Program-made: the position numbers and the translations under genes | Assembly (NCBI GenBank): GCA_016218545.1 | Contig: JACRDQ010000004.1 | Span: 1 to 48,037 of the forward strand | From: Elusimicrobiota bacterium | GTDB taxonomy: Bacteria > Elusimicrobiota > Elusimicrobia > UBA1565 > UBA9628 | Length of the DNA: 48,037 nt | Reading direction: 5' to 3' | Shown: in pieces, positions 8,053-16,215 of the stretch | How positions within the stretch are numbered: position 1 is the stretch's first letter | Layout: each line of letters begins with the position of its first letter | The notes under the pieces: model-generated | Told to the model about the DNA's origin: nothing | The model's database searches: none | Seen by the model: only the letters and a program-made list of their open reading frames with translations

Positions 8053-9077
8053 CCCATGGTGAAGCGGAAGGTCACGACGCCCCAGGTCTGGGGAGCGGCG
8101 CTGTCCGCCTTGGGCACGGCCTCGAACCTCCAGAGCTTGATGGCGTCGAGGGCCAGGCGGTCGAGCTCCGGGAATCCGGAGGTGACCTTGATGATGGCCC
8201 CGCGCTTGACCGACCCGTCCTCGAGGACCTGGAACTTGACCTGGACCGTGAGGTCCAGGCCGCGCTGGGAGACCCACTCGGGGCTGACCGGCAGCGAGCG
8301 CTTGAGGAGCCTGCGGCTGCCGATGGGTCCGTCGATGCTCCAGGAGATCGAGCCTTCGGTGCGCTTGACTCCCCCGCCCATGGGCTGGTTCGTGTCGTCC
8401 ATCCCTTCCCGAACCGTCCTCGGCGAAGCCGAGGGCTGGGAGTTCAGGCTGTCCCTGAGGTCTGAGCGGTCCTCGCCGGGGGGGCCTTCCTCGAGGCTGG
8501 CTGCGGAGCGCTGGAGCCCGCCTGAGGAGGCTTGGGCTTCCACGCTCTCTGCGAGCGATTCATCCGGGTTGTCGAGCTGGGCGAGCTCCCTGGAGAGCTC
8601 GAGCCTCTTCTGGCGCTTCTGGCTCGCGACGATCTGGGCCTGGATGCGGGCCAGTTGAGCCGGGGAAGGGCCTTTCTGCACTGCCATGCTGGGCTTTGGG
8701 GTCCTGGGCTTGGGGGCTGGGACCTTGGATTTTGGCGCTTTTTGCAGGACTTTCTTGACTGTCAGGACCGGTTTGGGCTTGGTCTGCTTGGGCAGGGAGA
8801 GCTGGGGCTTGGCTTTGGGTTCAACCTGGCGCGTCTGGGGGGTGATGACAGGGCCTGGGCCATGGTCCGGCATCTCGTCACCCTTGCCGTCTCCAGGGGG
8901 GATGGGTGCCAGGAAGGGGGAGACCGGGGCCTGCACGAACTCGACCGGGATGATCCGCTCAGCCTTGGCAGCGGCTCCCCAGCGGAGTCCCGGGTTCACG
9001 GCAAAAAGCGCGCCGTGCAGGACCACGGCAACGCCCAGGAAGAACAGGTCCCGGACGCCGGCATCCCTATCGGACAT
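8049..9077 (-). CDS. TonB-family energy-transducing protein
   Basis: 342 residues from ATG 9077. An upstream in-frame ATG at 9098 is possible, but CATAAT at 9084-9089 ends six bases before 9077, fitting a leaderless start. A single membrane segment lies near the N-terminus (LFFLGVAVVLHGALFAV). A long Pro/Lys-rich stretch follows (PKPVLTVKKVLQKAPKSKV), the periplasm-spanning part typical of TonB. The C-terminal domain shows the usual VQVKFQVLEDGSVKRGAIIK and LDRLALDAIKLWRFE elements. It would transmit the ion-gradient energy of ExbB/ExbD to outer-membrane receptors; no ExbBD genes are in the window. The coupled TPR gene downstream suggests a shared envelope role. Confidence 0.82.
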   Translation of the reverse strand: MSDRDAGVRDLFFLGVAVVLHGALFAVNPGLRWGAAAKAERIIPVEFVQAPVSPFLAPIPPGDGKGDEMPDHGPGPVITPQTRQVEPKAKPQLSLPKQTKPKPVLTVKKVLQKAPKSKVPAPKPRTPKPSMAVQKGPSPAQLARIQAQIVASQKRQKRLELSRELAQLDNPDESLAESVEAQASSGGLQRSAASLEEGPPGEDRSDLRDSLNSQPSASPRTVREGMDDTNQPMGGGVKRTEGSISWSIDGPIGSRRLLKRSLPVSPEWVSQRGLDLTVQVKFQVLEDGSVKRGAIIKVTSGFPELDRLALDAIKLWRFEAVPKADSAAPQTWGVVTFRFTMG

Positions 9078-9206
9078 ATGGATATTATGCGCGCGCATAG
9101 GCCTTGCAGCTAGGGTCCCAGGGCCCAATCAGGAGGGGGCAAGCATGGCCCTGGAAAGGGGCCCTGGGGCCCTTGACAAGAGCGGTCGTGGAGTCTTCGG
9201 GATGTC

Positions 9207-9641
9207 TCAGGACTTCTTGTGGTACTGCTCTGCGAACTGGCTGAATTGCTCGCCGGCTCCCATGAACTCGGCCTCGATCTTGTCGTTGATGTCCGAGAGG
9301 GTCCCCGAGGACACGGCGCTGCCGATGCGCGCCACCCCTTCGAGGGCGTAGCTCATGGTGCGCATGGGGTCCCCGCTGCGCTCCTGGATGATCTGGGTCA
9401 GGCTCTTGAGGGTCTCCACGGCGCCTACGACCACGTCCTTGTCGAGGAGGAGCAGGCCGCTCAGCACTCCGTGGCAGGTCTCGGAGAGCACCTTCTTGGT
9501 CGTGGCTCCGGGCTTGGCCAGCTCGGTCCTGGCGAAGTCGAGCACCAGCGGCCCCACGTGGAGGTGCGCCTCGTGGTCGCCCTTGAGCTTGGTGACGATC
9601 AGGCTCTTGGCCGCGTCGAAGATGGAGTCGTTGTCTGACAT
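9207..9641 (-). CDS. Small helical protein of unknown function
   Basis: 144 residues from ATG 9641. The start is chosen because GAGGTGAA stands just upstream; an earlier in-frame codon at 9680 would overlap RmlC. It is a soluble, mostly helical, acidic protein beginning MSDNDSIFDAAKSLIV, with no signal peptide, cysteine motif or recognisable catalytic residues. It follows rmlC with a 4-base gap and is probably the last gene of the aminomutase-RmlC unit. I cannot assign a family. Confidence 0.65.
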   Translation of the reverse strand: MSDNDSIFDAAKSLIVTKLKGDHEAHLHVGPLVLDFARTELAKPGATTKKVLSETCHGVLSGLLLLDKDVVVGAVETLKSLTQIIQERSGDPMRTMSYALEGVARIGSAVSSGTLSDINDKIEAEFMGAGEQFSQFAEQYHKKS

Positions 9642-9645
9642 GGGT

Positions 9646-10218
9646 TCACCTCGCGGAAGGCTGTTTCCAGGCGAAATCATTGTCCGCCTCGGCCAACAGG
9701 GGCAGGCGGAGGTCCTTGGCGGAGAGGGTGCCGGCTTTGGAGGGCCAGGCGATGTCCAGGGCGGGGTCGTCCCAGCGCACGCCCCGGTCGTGCTCCAGGG
9801 AGAAGTAGGTCGTGACCTTGTAGAGGATGTCCGCGGTCTCGCTCAAGGTGTAGAAGCCGTGGGCGAAGCCCACGGGGATGTAGAGCATGAGGTTGCGCTC
9901 GTCCGAGAGCTCGACGGCCGCCCACTTGCCGTAGGTCGGAGAGCCCCGGCGGATGTCCACGGCCACGTCGAAGACCTTGCCGCGCAGGCAGCGCATGAGC
10001 TTGGCCTGGGCCGCCGGGGCTTTCTGGTAGTGCAGGCCGCGGACCGTGCCTTGGGAGGACCGGGAGATGTTGTCCTGCACGAAGCGCGGCAGGCCCGCCT
10101 CCAGGAGCTCGGCTTCGCGGTAGCCCTCGAGGAAGAAGCCGCGATCGTCGGAGAAGATCCTGCCCTCGATGAGGACGAGTCCTTCCGGCTCCAGCTTGGT
10201 GAAGGTCAGTCCGGGCAC
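9646..10218 (-). CDS. rmlC: dTDP-4-dehydrorhamnose 3,5-epimerase (RmlC)
   Basis: 190 residues, the normal length for RmlC. It epimerises C3 and C5 of dTDP-4-keto-6-deoxyglucose on the way to dTDP-L-rhamnose for surface polysaccharide. Family motifs are clear: IFSDDRGFF near the start, NISRSSQGTVRGLHYQ with the catalytic histidine, GKVFDVAVDIRRGSPTYGKW, and IPVGFAHGFYTLS, all on a cupin fold. It begins one base after the stop of the aminomutase gene and must share its transcript. The other rml genes are not nearby, so the pairing with an aminomutase is unusual. Confidence 0.92.
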   Translation of the reverse strand: MPGLTFTKLEPEGLVLIEGRIFSDDRGFFLEGYREAELLEAGLPRFVQDNISRSSQGTVRGLHYQKAPAAQAKLMRCLRGKVFDVAVDIRRGSPTYGKWAAVELSDERNLMLYIPVGFAHGFYTLSETADILYKVTTYFSLEHDRGVRWDDPALDIAWPSKAGTLSAKDLRLPLLAEADNDFAWKQPSAR

Positions 10219-11622
10219 TCAGGCTCCCGCGGGCTTGAGCCCGCCCGGTCGGGTCTGGCCGGCGGAGACGGCCTTGGCCGCCTGCCTGCGCCAGTACTCC
10301 TGTCCCTCGGCGGGCAGGGTGTAGACCGGGTCGTAGTACTCGTAGCGGCGGCTGAGCGCGTCGGCGTCGTCGGCCTCGATGCTCGTGCGGTAGTTCTTGG
10401 TCCAGTAGGAGATGCCCTTGACCCGGTCGTAGTCCGCCAACTGGTGGATCCAGCGCTTGCCCACCAGGGGGACGTCGCAGGTGATCCTCGGCGTGGCGAA
10501 CCCGGGCAGGTACCCCATGATGTCGTGTTGGAGCTGCTGGGCCTCGGCCACCGAAGTACGCCAGTGCTCGCAGTTGGGGATCATGTCGCACATGTAGAAG
10601 TAGTACGGCGTGATCTTGGCGTGGTCGATGAGCATGAAGCACAGCTCCAGGAGGTCCTTGGAGGCGGCGTTGACGCCGCGCATGAGCACGCCCTGGTTGC
10701 GCACGTCCCTGAAGCCCATGGCGAGGATCTTGCGGACCGCCTTGCCCACGAGCGGGGTGACCTGGGAGGCGTTGTTGATGTGGGTGTGCACCGCGATGGA
10801 GATGTCGCGGCTGAAGGCCTTCTTGGCCAGGCGGTCGAGGCCCTGGAGGACCTCGTCCTGGAGGAAGTGCTGGGGCAGGGCCTGCAGGCCCTTGGTCGCC
10901 AGTCGGATGTCGCGGATGTTGGGCAGGTCCATGAGCCGGGACACGAAGCCCTCGAGCTGGGCGATGGGCACGTTGGCGATGTCCCCGCCCGAGACCACCA
11001 CGTCGCGGACCGAGGGGGTCTTGGCGAGGTAGTCGAGGATGGCGTCGTAGCGCTCCTTGGGGGGGTGCTCGAAGCGGAGCTTCTTGACCTGGGGCACGTC
11101 GTTGCCGACCAGGTCCATGCGGGTGCAGTGGCCGCAGTATTGGGGGCAGGTGTGGGTCATCTCGGCCAGGACCTTGGTGGGGTAGCGGTGCGCCAGGCCC
11201 TCGACCGCGAACATCTCGCTCTCGTGGAGGCTGTCGCGGGAGGCCAGGGGGTGGCTGGGCCAGTCCGTGCGGCGGTCCTTGGCAGCGGGGAGCATGTAGC
11301 GCCGGACCGGGTCGCTCCAGAGGTCGGCCTCGTTCATGGTGTTGAGCATCTGGGGAGGGACGAGGATCGCCATGGTGGCGTTCTCGGCCTGGTCCTTGTC
11401 GATGGAGGCCGCGAGGTCGTCGGGGAGGAGGCCGCCGAAGACGGCCTTGAGCTCGCGGAGGTTCTTGACCGTGTGCTGGCGCTGCCACAGGGCGCTCTCC
11501 CACTCCTGGGTCGTGACGTCCTTGTACCCGGGCAGGCGCTTGAAATCGGGCTCGACGAACTCGCGCTTGAGGGGGTAGGTGAAGGGCTGGAGCGACGGGT
11601 CCACCTTGACTTTCCTGGCCAT
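10219..11622 (-). CDS. kamA: Lysine 2,3-aminomutase family radical SAM enzyme
   Basis: 467 residues from ATG 11622; a GTG at 11628 is the alternative. The ATG is preferred because TTGCCA-N17-TAGAAT-N6 ends exactly before it. The radical SAM motif CPQYCGHC supplies Cys159, Cys163 and Cys166. Downstream are VVSGGD (SAM binding), LNTHFN-like AVHTHINN, and YYFYMCDMIPNCEHWRT. The last holds an aspartate matching a lysine-binding residue of clostridial KamA, and CDVPLVGKR carries an aspartate and a PLP lysine in expected places. It should interconvert L-lysine and beta-lysine using SAM, PLP and a 4Fe-4S cluster. Related glutamate or tRNA/EF-P-lysine mutases (EpmB) remain possible; EpmB is shorter. 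Confidence 0.82.
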   Translation of the reverse strand: MARKVKVDPSLQPFTYPLKREFVEPDFKRLPGYKDVTTQEWESALWQRQHTVKNLRELKAVFGGLLPDDLAASIDKDQAENATMAILVPPQMLNTMNEADLWSDPVRRYMLPAAKDRRTDWPSHPLASRDSLHESEMFAVEGLAHRYPTKVLAEMTHTCPQYCGHCTRMDLVGNDVPQVKKLRFEHPPKERYDAILDYLAKTPSVRDVVVSGGDIANVPIAQLEGFVSRLMDLPNIRDIRLATKGLQALPQHFLQDEVLQGLDRLAKKAFSRDISIAVHTHINNASQVTPLVGKAVRKILAMGFRDVRNQGVLMRGVNAASKDLLELCFMLIDHAKITPYYFYMCDMIPNCEHWRTSVAEAQQLQHDIMGYLPGFATPRITCDVPLVGKRWIHQLADYDRVKGISYWTKNYRTSIEADDADALSRRYEYYDPVYTLPAEGQEYWRRQAAKAVSAGQTRPGGLKPAGA

Positions 11623-11628
11623 AGCCAC

Positions 11629-11657
11629 ATTCTAATAAAAGGCGGGGCCCATGGCAA
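11629..11657 (-). promoter_or_regulatory. Sigma70-type promoter for kamA, leaderless
   Basis: Read on the minus strand: TTGCCA (11657-11652), a 17-base spacer, TAGAAT (11634-11629), then six bases to ATG 11622. No Shine-Dalgarno site lies between. It stands back to back with the fur promoter. Confidence 0.55.
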
Positions 11658-11672
11658 AGCCGGCGAAGGCGC

Positions 11673-11710
11673 TTGACATTGGTTGATGATAATGATAGCC
11701 TGTATCATTA
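11673..11710 (+). promoter_or_regulatory. Promoter and Fur-type operator of the Fur-family gene
   Basis: TTGACA (11673-11678), a 17-base spacer and TAGCCT (11696-11701) form a sigma70-like promoter. A perfect 8-5-8 inverted repeat, TAATGATA-gcctg-TATCATTA (11690-11710), overlaps the -10 box and ends directly at the start codon. An upstream TTGATGATAATGATA stretch extends the similarity to Fur boxes, which suggests autoregulation by the downstream gene. Confidence 0.65.
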
Positions 11711-12175
11711 ATGAACCGCCCAGACCGCCTCCTGCGCGACGAGGCTGCCATGTTCGCGTCGTACTTGCGCCAGCATCGCCTGCGTCGCGGTCGGCGTCGC
11801 CAGGAGGTGCTGGCGGAGTTCCTCTCCATCGAGCGGCATGTGACCGCGGACGAGCTCCGCGACGCCCTCAAGCGCAAGGGACTCGGGGTCGGCATCGCCA
11901 CGGTGCACCGCTGTCTGGAGCTCTTCGCCTCGTGCGGTCTCGCTCGGAAGCTCAAGGTCGGCAACGGGAGGGCGTACTACGAGCATGATTACGGGCACGC
12001 CCACCACGACCACCTCATCTGCCTGGACTGCGGCAGGACGGTGGAGTTCTGCGAGCCGTTGATCGAGAGCCTCCAGGAAAAAGCGGCTTCGGCGCACGGT
12101 TTTCTGGTCAAGCGGCACAGCCTGGAGCTCTACGGATCATGCTCTTCATGCCGCAGCCAGGCAAAGGGATCGTGA
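11711..12175 (+). CDS. Fur-family metal-responsive transcriptional regulator
   Basis: 154 residues. An N-terminal winged helix (RRQEVLAEFLSIERHVTADELRDALKR, then GIATVHRCLELFASCGL with the recognition helix) is followed by the Fur dimer/metal domain HAHHDHLICLDCGRTVEF and a second zinc pair CSSC near the end. The family represses iron, zinc, manganese or peroxide genes when loaded with metal. Its neighbours (outer-membrane barrel, FeoB, DtxR-FeoA regulator) point to iron. The perfect palindrome over its own promoter suggests self-repression. There is no ribosome site; the -10 box ends 9 bases before the ATG, so the leader is very short. Iron versus zinc specificity cannot be fixed from the motifs alone. 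Confidence 0.88.
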   Translation: MNRPDRLLRDEAAMFASYLRQHRLRRGRRRQEVLAEFLSIERHVTADELRDALKRKGLGVGIATVHRCLELFASCGLARKLKVGNGRAYYEHDYGHAHHDHLICLDCGRTVEFCEPLIESLQEKAASAHGFLVKRHSLELYGSCSSCRSQAKGS

Positions 12176-12199
12176 CCGGCGCGGTGATGCGCTGCTGAC

Positions 12200-12448
12200 A
12201 TGGGGGGCTGCGAGGGGCTTCGTTGCGCTTGCGGGCTGCTCTTGGCCGTGCGCACCAGCCGGGGGATGGAGATCAAGTGCCGGCGCTGCAAGCGCATCGT
12301 GGCGCTATGCAGCGCGCGGTCGTGCATGATGGCCAGAGACCTGCGGTCTTCCGAGACTCCGAGTCCAGAGCCTTGCGGTGAGAAAGGCGAGCGAGGCGCC
12401 TTGCGCGCCTCGCGGCTCAAGGATAAGGAGAAGGAGGAACGACCATGA
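12200..12448 (+). CDS. Small zinc-ribbon protein (Com-like)
   Basis: 82 residues. The core CACG-x14-CRRCK (residues 9-30) is a zinc ribbon of the kind seen in the phage Mu Com translational regulator and related small proteins. The C-terminal half is a charged tail (SRLKDKEKEERP). Its stop overlaps the next start as ATGA, which supports real translation and coupling to the outer-membrane protein. It may bind RNA or DNA within the iron operon, but that is inference. The weak upstream ribosome signal lowers confidence. Confidence 0.55.
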   Translation: MGGCEGLRCACGLLLAVRTSRGMEIKCRRCKRIVALCSARSCMMARDLRSSETPSPEPCGEKGERGALRASRLKDKEKEERP

Positions 12449-13236
12449 AGAGGAACAAGGTCCTGGCGGGCATTTCGCTGCTGATGGTTCTGGCCGGTTC
12501 GGCCGCCGCGCCCCGGGCTTGGCCTGCCCACCCCCTGGTCACGGATGACACGGGCACGCAGGGGCGGCGAGGGCTGCAATTGGAGCTTGTGGGTGAGAAC
12601 TCCGTGGATTGGGGGGATGAAGACGGCGTCCAAGTCCACGAGGAGGCGACCGCGGCGGCGGCCACGGTCTCCTTCGGCGTGGCGGACTCGGTCGACGCCG
12701 TCATGAGCGTGCCTCTCCTGTGGCTCGGGAGGCGCGAGGACGGGGTCCGGGTCTCGCAAGCCAAGGGGCTCTCCGATCTGGCGTTGGAGATGAAATGGCG
12801 GTTCTATGAGAAGAAGGGTCTGAGTCTCGCGTTGAAGCCGGGTCTGACCCTGCCCACCGGGAGCCGGACGCAGGGCCTGGGCGCCGGCCTGCCCACCTAC
12901 CGCGCTTTCGCGATCGCAAGCGGGGAAGCCGGACCGCTGGCCCTGCATCTCAACGCCGGCTTCGTGCGCAACTTGAACATGGACGGGGATCGGGCGAATC
13001 TGTGGCACTTCTCGGTCGCACCCACCGTCGAGGTCCGTCCAAGGCTCCGACTCGTGGCCAACTACGGGATCGATAGGAATCCCGACCGGTCGGCGGACGT
13101 GGACCCCATGTACCTTCTAGGCGGGTTCATCTTCGCGGTGACGGAGCATGTCGACGTCGATTTCGGGGTCAAGGCAGGCCTCAACAAGGCTGTAGCGGAC
13201 CGGTCCTATCTGGCCGGCATGGCGATCCGGCTATGA
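12445..13236 (+). CDS. Outer-membrane beta-barrel protein (phenol MetA-pathway/transporter-like family)
   Basis: 263 residues with a strong ribosome site (AAGGAGG region) before ATG 12445. Residues 1-27 form a signal peptide ending near APRAWPA. The mature protein begins HPLVTDDTGTQGRRGLQLEL and alternates beta strands typical of barrels (ALEMKWRFYEKKGLSLALKPGLTLPTG, YGIDRNPDR) up to a terminal hydrophobic strand, LAGMAIRL. This pattern matches the family often annotated as putative outer-membrane MetA-pathway phenol degradation protein. It lies between the Fur gene and feoB, so metal or small-solute passage across the outer membrane is the likely job. Confidence 0.7.
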   Translation: MKRNKVLAGISLLMVLAGSAAAPRAWPAHPLVTDDTGTQGRRGLQLELVGENSVDWGDEDGVQVHEEATAAAATVSFGVADSVDAVMSVPLLWLGRREDGVRVSQAKGLSDLALEMKWRFYEKKGLSLALKPGLTLPTGSRTQGLGAGLPTYRAFAIASGEAGPLALHLNAGFVRNLNMDGDRANLWHFSVAPTVEVRPRLRLVANYGIDRNPDRSADVDPMYLLGGFIFAVTEHVDVDFGVKAGLNKAVADRSYLAGMAIRL

Positions 13237-13256
13237 GGGCCGGCAAGGATGGACCT

Positions 13257-15311
13257 ATGTCAAAGCCCGCTTCCTGCGGCCACTGCGGCCATACCGAGCC
13301 CGAATCGGCGCAGATCACGGAAGGCCGTATCGCCCTGGTCGGGCACCCCAATGTAGGGAAATCGGTGGTGTTCAACCGCCTCACGGGCAGCTACGTCACG
13401 GTCTCGAACTACCCAGGCACGACCGTGGACGTCACCCGCGGCATCGGCCGGCTGCAAGGCCGTTCATGGCAGGTCATCGACACGCCCGGGGTGCGCACGC
13501 TCAGCCCCCAATCCGAGGATGAGCTGGCCACTCGGGACCTCCTCCTGCGGGAGAGGCCGGACATGGTCGTGCAGGTGGCCGACGCGAAGAACCTCAAGTC
13601 CACCCTGATGCTGACCGCGGCCTTGGCCGACCTGGGCCTGCCCATGGTGCTGGCCCTGAACATGTCGGATGAGGCCGAGTCCAGGGGTTACCGCTGCGAC
13701 GCCGGCCGTTTGTCCGCGATCTTGGGGGTCCCCGTCGTGGAAACCGTGGCGACCACGGGCGAGGGGATGGAAGAGCTCAAGGCGGCCTTGCCCCGGGCCG
13801 CGCCCGGCCGCCGGGTGGCGTACTGCTCCGAGCTGGAGTCCGCCCTTCGCCGGCTTGAGGGGTCTGCGGCCGCGGGAGGCTCCAGCCGGCTCGTCGGCTT
13901 GGCGCTCCTCTCAGGGGATGAGAGCATCGTCGAGTTCCTGTCCGCGCCCGGCGTTTCCGGCGCGGGCGTGCCGCTTCGATCCGAACGGGGATGCGGCCCG
14001 CAGCCGGACCTGCGCGGGGCGCCGGAGATGATGGCCGACGCCCTGGCCCGCGGCCGGGAGTTGCGCCGGCCTTTTGTCCGTCCGCCCGAGTTGGTCTTGC
14101 ACGCCGATCGGGAAGCTTGGGCCATGGGGGTCGTGGGCGAGGTGCAGACGCGCTCGCAGGCCGAACGGCCGGGCTGGATCCAGGCCCTCGACAAGTGGTC
14201 CATGCGCGGCATGCCCGGCTATGCCATGGTGGCCTGCACCCTCCTGGTCATGTACTACTTCGTCGGAGTCCTGGCCGCCGGGGAGGGCGTGGACTTCATG
14301 GAGAATACCCTCTTCGGGGGGTACATCAACCCGGCGGCCGTGCGGCTGGTGAAAGCGGCCTTCCCTTTCCCCTTCATCCAGGACCTGCTGGTGGGAGAGT
14401 ACGGCGTGGTCACCATGGCGCTCACCTACGCCCTGGCGATCGTATTCCCCATCGTCACGGCCTTCTTCCTGTTCTTCGGCTGCCTGGAGGATTCCGGCTA
14501 CCTGCCCCGTATGAGCGCCATGCTGGACAGGGCGTTCCGGCTCGTGGGCTTGAACGGCAAGGCCGTCATCCCCATGGTCCTGGGACTGGGCTGCGACACG
14601 ATGGCGACGCTGAGCACCCGCATCCTGGACACGCGCAAGGAGCGTCTCCTGGCCACCATGCTCCTCACCCTGGGCGTGCCCTGCTCCGCCCAGTTGGGGG
14701 TCATCATGGGCATCCTGGCCAAGCACGGTTGGCGCGAGTGGGCGGTGTGGCTGGCGGCCGTCGGCGGGACGACGCTTGCCGCCGGCTGGGCCGCGGCCAA
14801 GCTCCTTCCCGGGGCCCGGGCTCCTTTCATCATGGAGATCCCTCCCCTGCGCGTCCCCGAGCTCAGGAATATCCTCCTCAAGATCAAGGTCCGGCTCGTC
14901 TGGTATCTGAAAGAGGCCGTCCCTCTGTTCATCCTCGGGACTCTCGCCTTGTTCCTCCTCGACCGCATCGGCGTCCTCCAGAGGGTCGAGATCCTGCTCT
15001 CGCCGGTCACGACGACCTTGCTGGGCCTGCCCAGGGAGACCGCGTGGTGCTTCATCCTGGGCTTCCTCAGGAGGGATTACGGGGCCGCCGGCCTCTTCGT
15101 TCTCGCCGAGAAAGGGCTGCTGGATTCCAGGCAGATCATCGTCAGCCTGGTAGCGATCACCCTGTTCATGCCGTGCCTGGCGCAGTTCCTGGTCATGGTC
15201 AGGGAAAGAGGGACCCGTACGGCGTGCCTCATCAGCGCATTCGTCTTCGCGACGGCTTTCGCGGTGGCGGCCGCGCTCAACCTGTTTCTCAAGTCCACCA
15301 ATCTGATCTGA
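13257..15311 (+). CDS. feoB: Ferrous iron transport protein B (FeoB)
   Basis: 684 residues from ATG 13257, preferred over ATG 13233 because AAGGA lies 7 bases upstream. A CGHCGH pair sits at the N-terminus. The G domain shows G1 GHPNVGKS (29-36), G2 around NYPGTTVDV, G3 DTPGVR and G4 NMSD. The membrane part carries two Gate modules with conserved GLGCDTMA and LGFLRRDYGAAG, and about eight hydrophobic segments. FeoB imports Fe2+ across the inner membrane. There is no separate feoA; a FeoA-like domain instead ends the regulator encoded next. It is somewhat shorter than E. coli FeoB (773). Confidence 0.95.
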   Translation: MSKPASCGHCGHTEPESAQITEGRIALVGHPNVGKSVVFNRLTGSYVTVSNYPGTTVDVTRGIGRLQGRSWQVIDTPGVRTLSPQSEDELATRDLLLRERPDMVVQVADAKNLKSTLMLTAALADLGLPMVLALNMSDEAESRGYRCDAGRLSAILGVPVVETVATTGEGMEELKAALPRAAPGRRVAYCSELESALRRLEGSAAAGGSSRLVGLALLSGDESIVEFLSAPGVSGAGVPLRSERGCGPQPDLRGAPEMMADALARGRELRRPFVRPPELVLHADREAWAMGVVGEVQTRSQAERPGWIQALDKWSMRGMPGYAMVACTLLVMYYFVGVLAAGEGVDFMENTLFGGYINPAAVRLVKAAFPFPFIQDLLVGEYGVVTMALTYALAIVFPIVTAFFLFFGCLEDSGYLPRMSAMLDRAFRLVGLNGKAVIPMVLGLGCDTMATLSTRILDTRKERLLATMLLTLGVPCSAQLGVIMGILAKHGWREWAVWLAAVGGTTLAAGWAAAKLLPGARAPFIMEIPPLRVPELRNILLKIKVRLVWYLKEAVPLFILGTLALFLLDRIGVLQRVEILLSPVTTTLLGLPRETAWCFILGFLRRDYGAAGLFVLAEKGLLDSRQIIVSLVAITLFMPCLAQFLVMVRERGTRTACLISAFVFATAFAVAAALNLFLKSTNLI

Positions 15312-15325
15312 CGGAGGATATGCGC

Positions 15326-16006
15326 ATGTACATGGGATCGATGTGCCGTCTGAAGTCCGGGGCCTTGGAGGAGGAAGAAGAGGCCTTGGGCGTGGTGTGG
15401 CGCCATCGCGAACTCGGCAAGACCCGGGAAGAGCAGTTGAGGGCGGTGTTGACCGATGGAGTCGCGACGGGGGTCTTGGACAGGCTCAAGGAGAAGGGGC
15501 TCGTCCGCCTGGAGGCGGGCAGCGTCGAGTTCACCGGGGAGGGGGCCCGGCTCGCCGAAGACGTGACCCGCAGGCACCGCCTGGCCGAGAGGCTGCTGGT
15601 GGATATCCTGGACATGCACACGGAGGGCGTCGACGAGGATGCATGCCGCTGGGAACATATCCTCACGCCCAAGGCCACCCGCGCGATCTGCACGCTCTTG
15701 GGGCATCCCCGCCACTGCCCGCACGGCACCCCCATCCCGCCGGGCCCCTGCTGCGCCCAGCGCGCGGAGCAGGCAGGTTCGGTCATCTCCTCCCTAGGCC
15801 AGCTCGGTCCAGGCAAGGGCGGCCGGGTCCTCTACCTCGCCTTCGAGGACCAGGACGCCATGCGCAAGCTCCTGGCCTTGGGCATATCCCCCGGGACCAA
15901 CGTGACCCTCAAACAGTGCTCTCCCACCGTGGTGGTGGCCGCCGGAGAGACCGTGGTCGCGCTCGAGGAGAGCCTGGCCCGCCACATCTTCGTGCGCAAG
16001 GACTGA
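15326..16006 (+). CDS. DtxR/MntR-family metal-dependent regulator with FeoA domain
   Basis: 226 residues from ATG 15326; GGAGG at 15313-15317 is 8 bases upstream, whereas ATG 15320 would leave 2. An N-terminal winged helix (RLKEKGLVRLEAGSVEFT) is followed by the DtxR dimerisation/metal helix region (RRHRLAERLLVDILDMHTEG, with ICTLLGHPRHCPHGTPIPPG). It ends in an SH3-like FeoA domain (about 155-226, LGISPGTNVTLKQCSP). It lies 14 bases after feoB. DtxR proteins repress iron uptake when Fe2+ is bound. Its presence in one locus with a Fur homologue is notable: two iron-type regulators bracket one transporter. Confidence 0.85.
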   Translation: MYMGSMCRLKSGALEEEEEALGVVWRHRELGKTREEQLRAVLTDGVATGVLDRLKEKGLVRLEAGSVEFTGEGARLAEDVTRRHRLAERLLVDILDMHTEGVDEDACRWEHILTPKATRAICTLLGHPRHCPHGTPIPPGPCCAQRAEQAGSVISSLGQLGPGKGGRVLYLAFEDQDAMRKLLALGISPGTNVTLKQCSPTVVVAAGETVVALEESLARHIFVRKD

Positions 16007-16025
16007 AGCCTGGCGGCCGATTTGA

Positions 16026-16031
16026 TATAAT
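16026..16031 (+). promoter_or_regulatory. Putative -10 box before the 52-residue zinc protein
   Basis: A consensus TATAAT lies nine bases before ATG 16041, in a GC-rich neighbourhood where such a hexamer is rare. No clear -35 box or ribosome site is visible, so the transcript would have a leader of a few bases at most. Confidence 0.45.
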
Positions 16032-16040
16032 CCCCGCACG

Positions 16041-16199
16041 ATGGCGGAGACCACCTGCCACAAGTGCCGGAAATCCCTCAAAGGCGCTGTAAAATTCTAC
16101 AGGTGCTCGTCCTGCAAGGCCTATTTCTGCCCGAGCTGCATGGACCGGTCCTGCCTGTTCTGCAAGGGCAGCCTGATGGAATACAGCGCCCAGGGATGA
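16041..16199 (+). CDS. 52-residue zinc-binding protein
   Basis: A short frame from ATG 16041 to TGA 16197-16199. Four cysteine pairs are regularly spaced: CHKC (6-9), CSSC (22-25), CPSC (30-33) and CLFC (38-41). They should bind two zinc ions in a double ribbon or RING-like arrangement. TATAAT nine bases upstream and the 16-base gap to the next gene argue that it is translated and leads the dehydrogenase-amidohydrolase unit. Function unknown; it could be a redox-sensing or protein-binding finger. Confidence 0.65.
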   Translation: MAETTCHKCRKSLKGAVKFYRCSSCKAYFCPSCMDRSCLFCKGSLMEYSAQG

Positions 16200-16215
16200 C
16201 CGCGAGGGGATGACC

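Noticed and set aside
9355..11676. 773-codon plus-strand frame across RmlC and the aminomutase
   Set aside because: It lies antisense to two confidently identified enzymes and has repetitive low-complexity composition.
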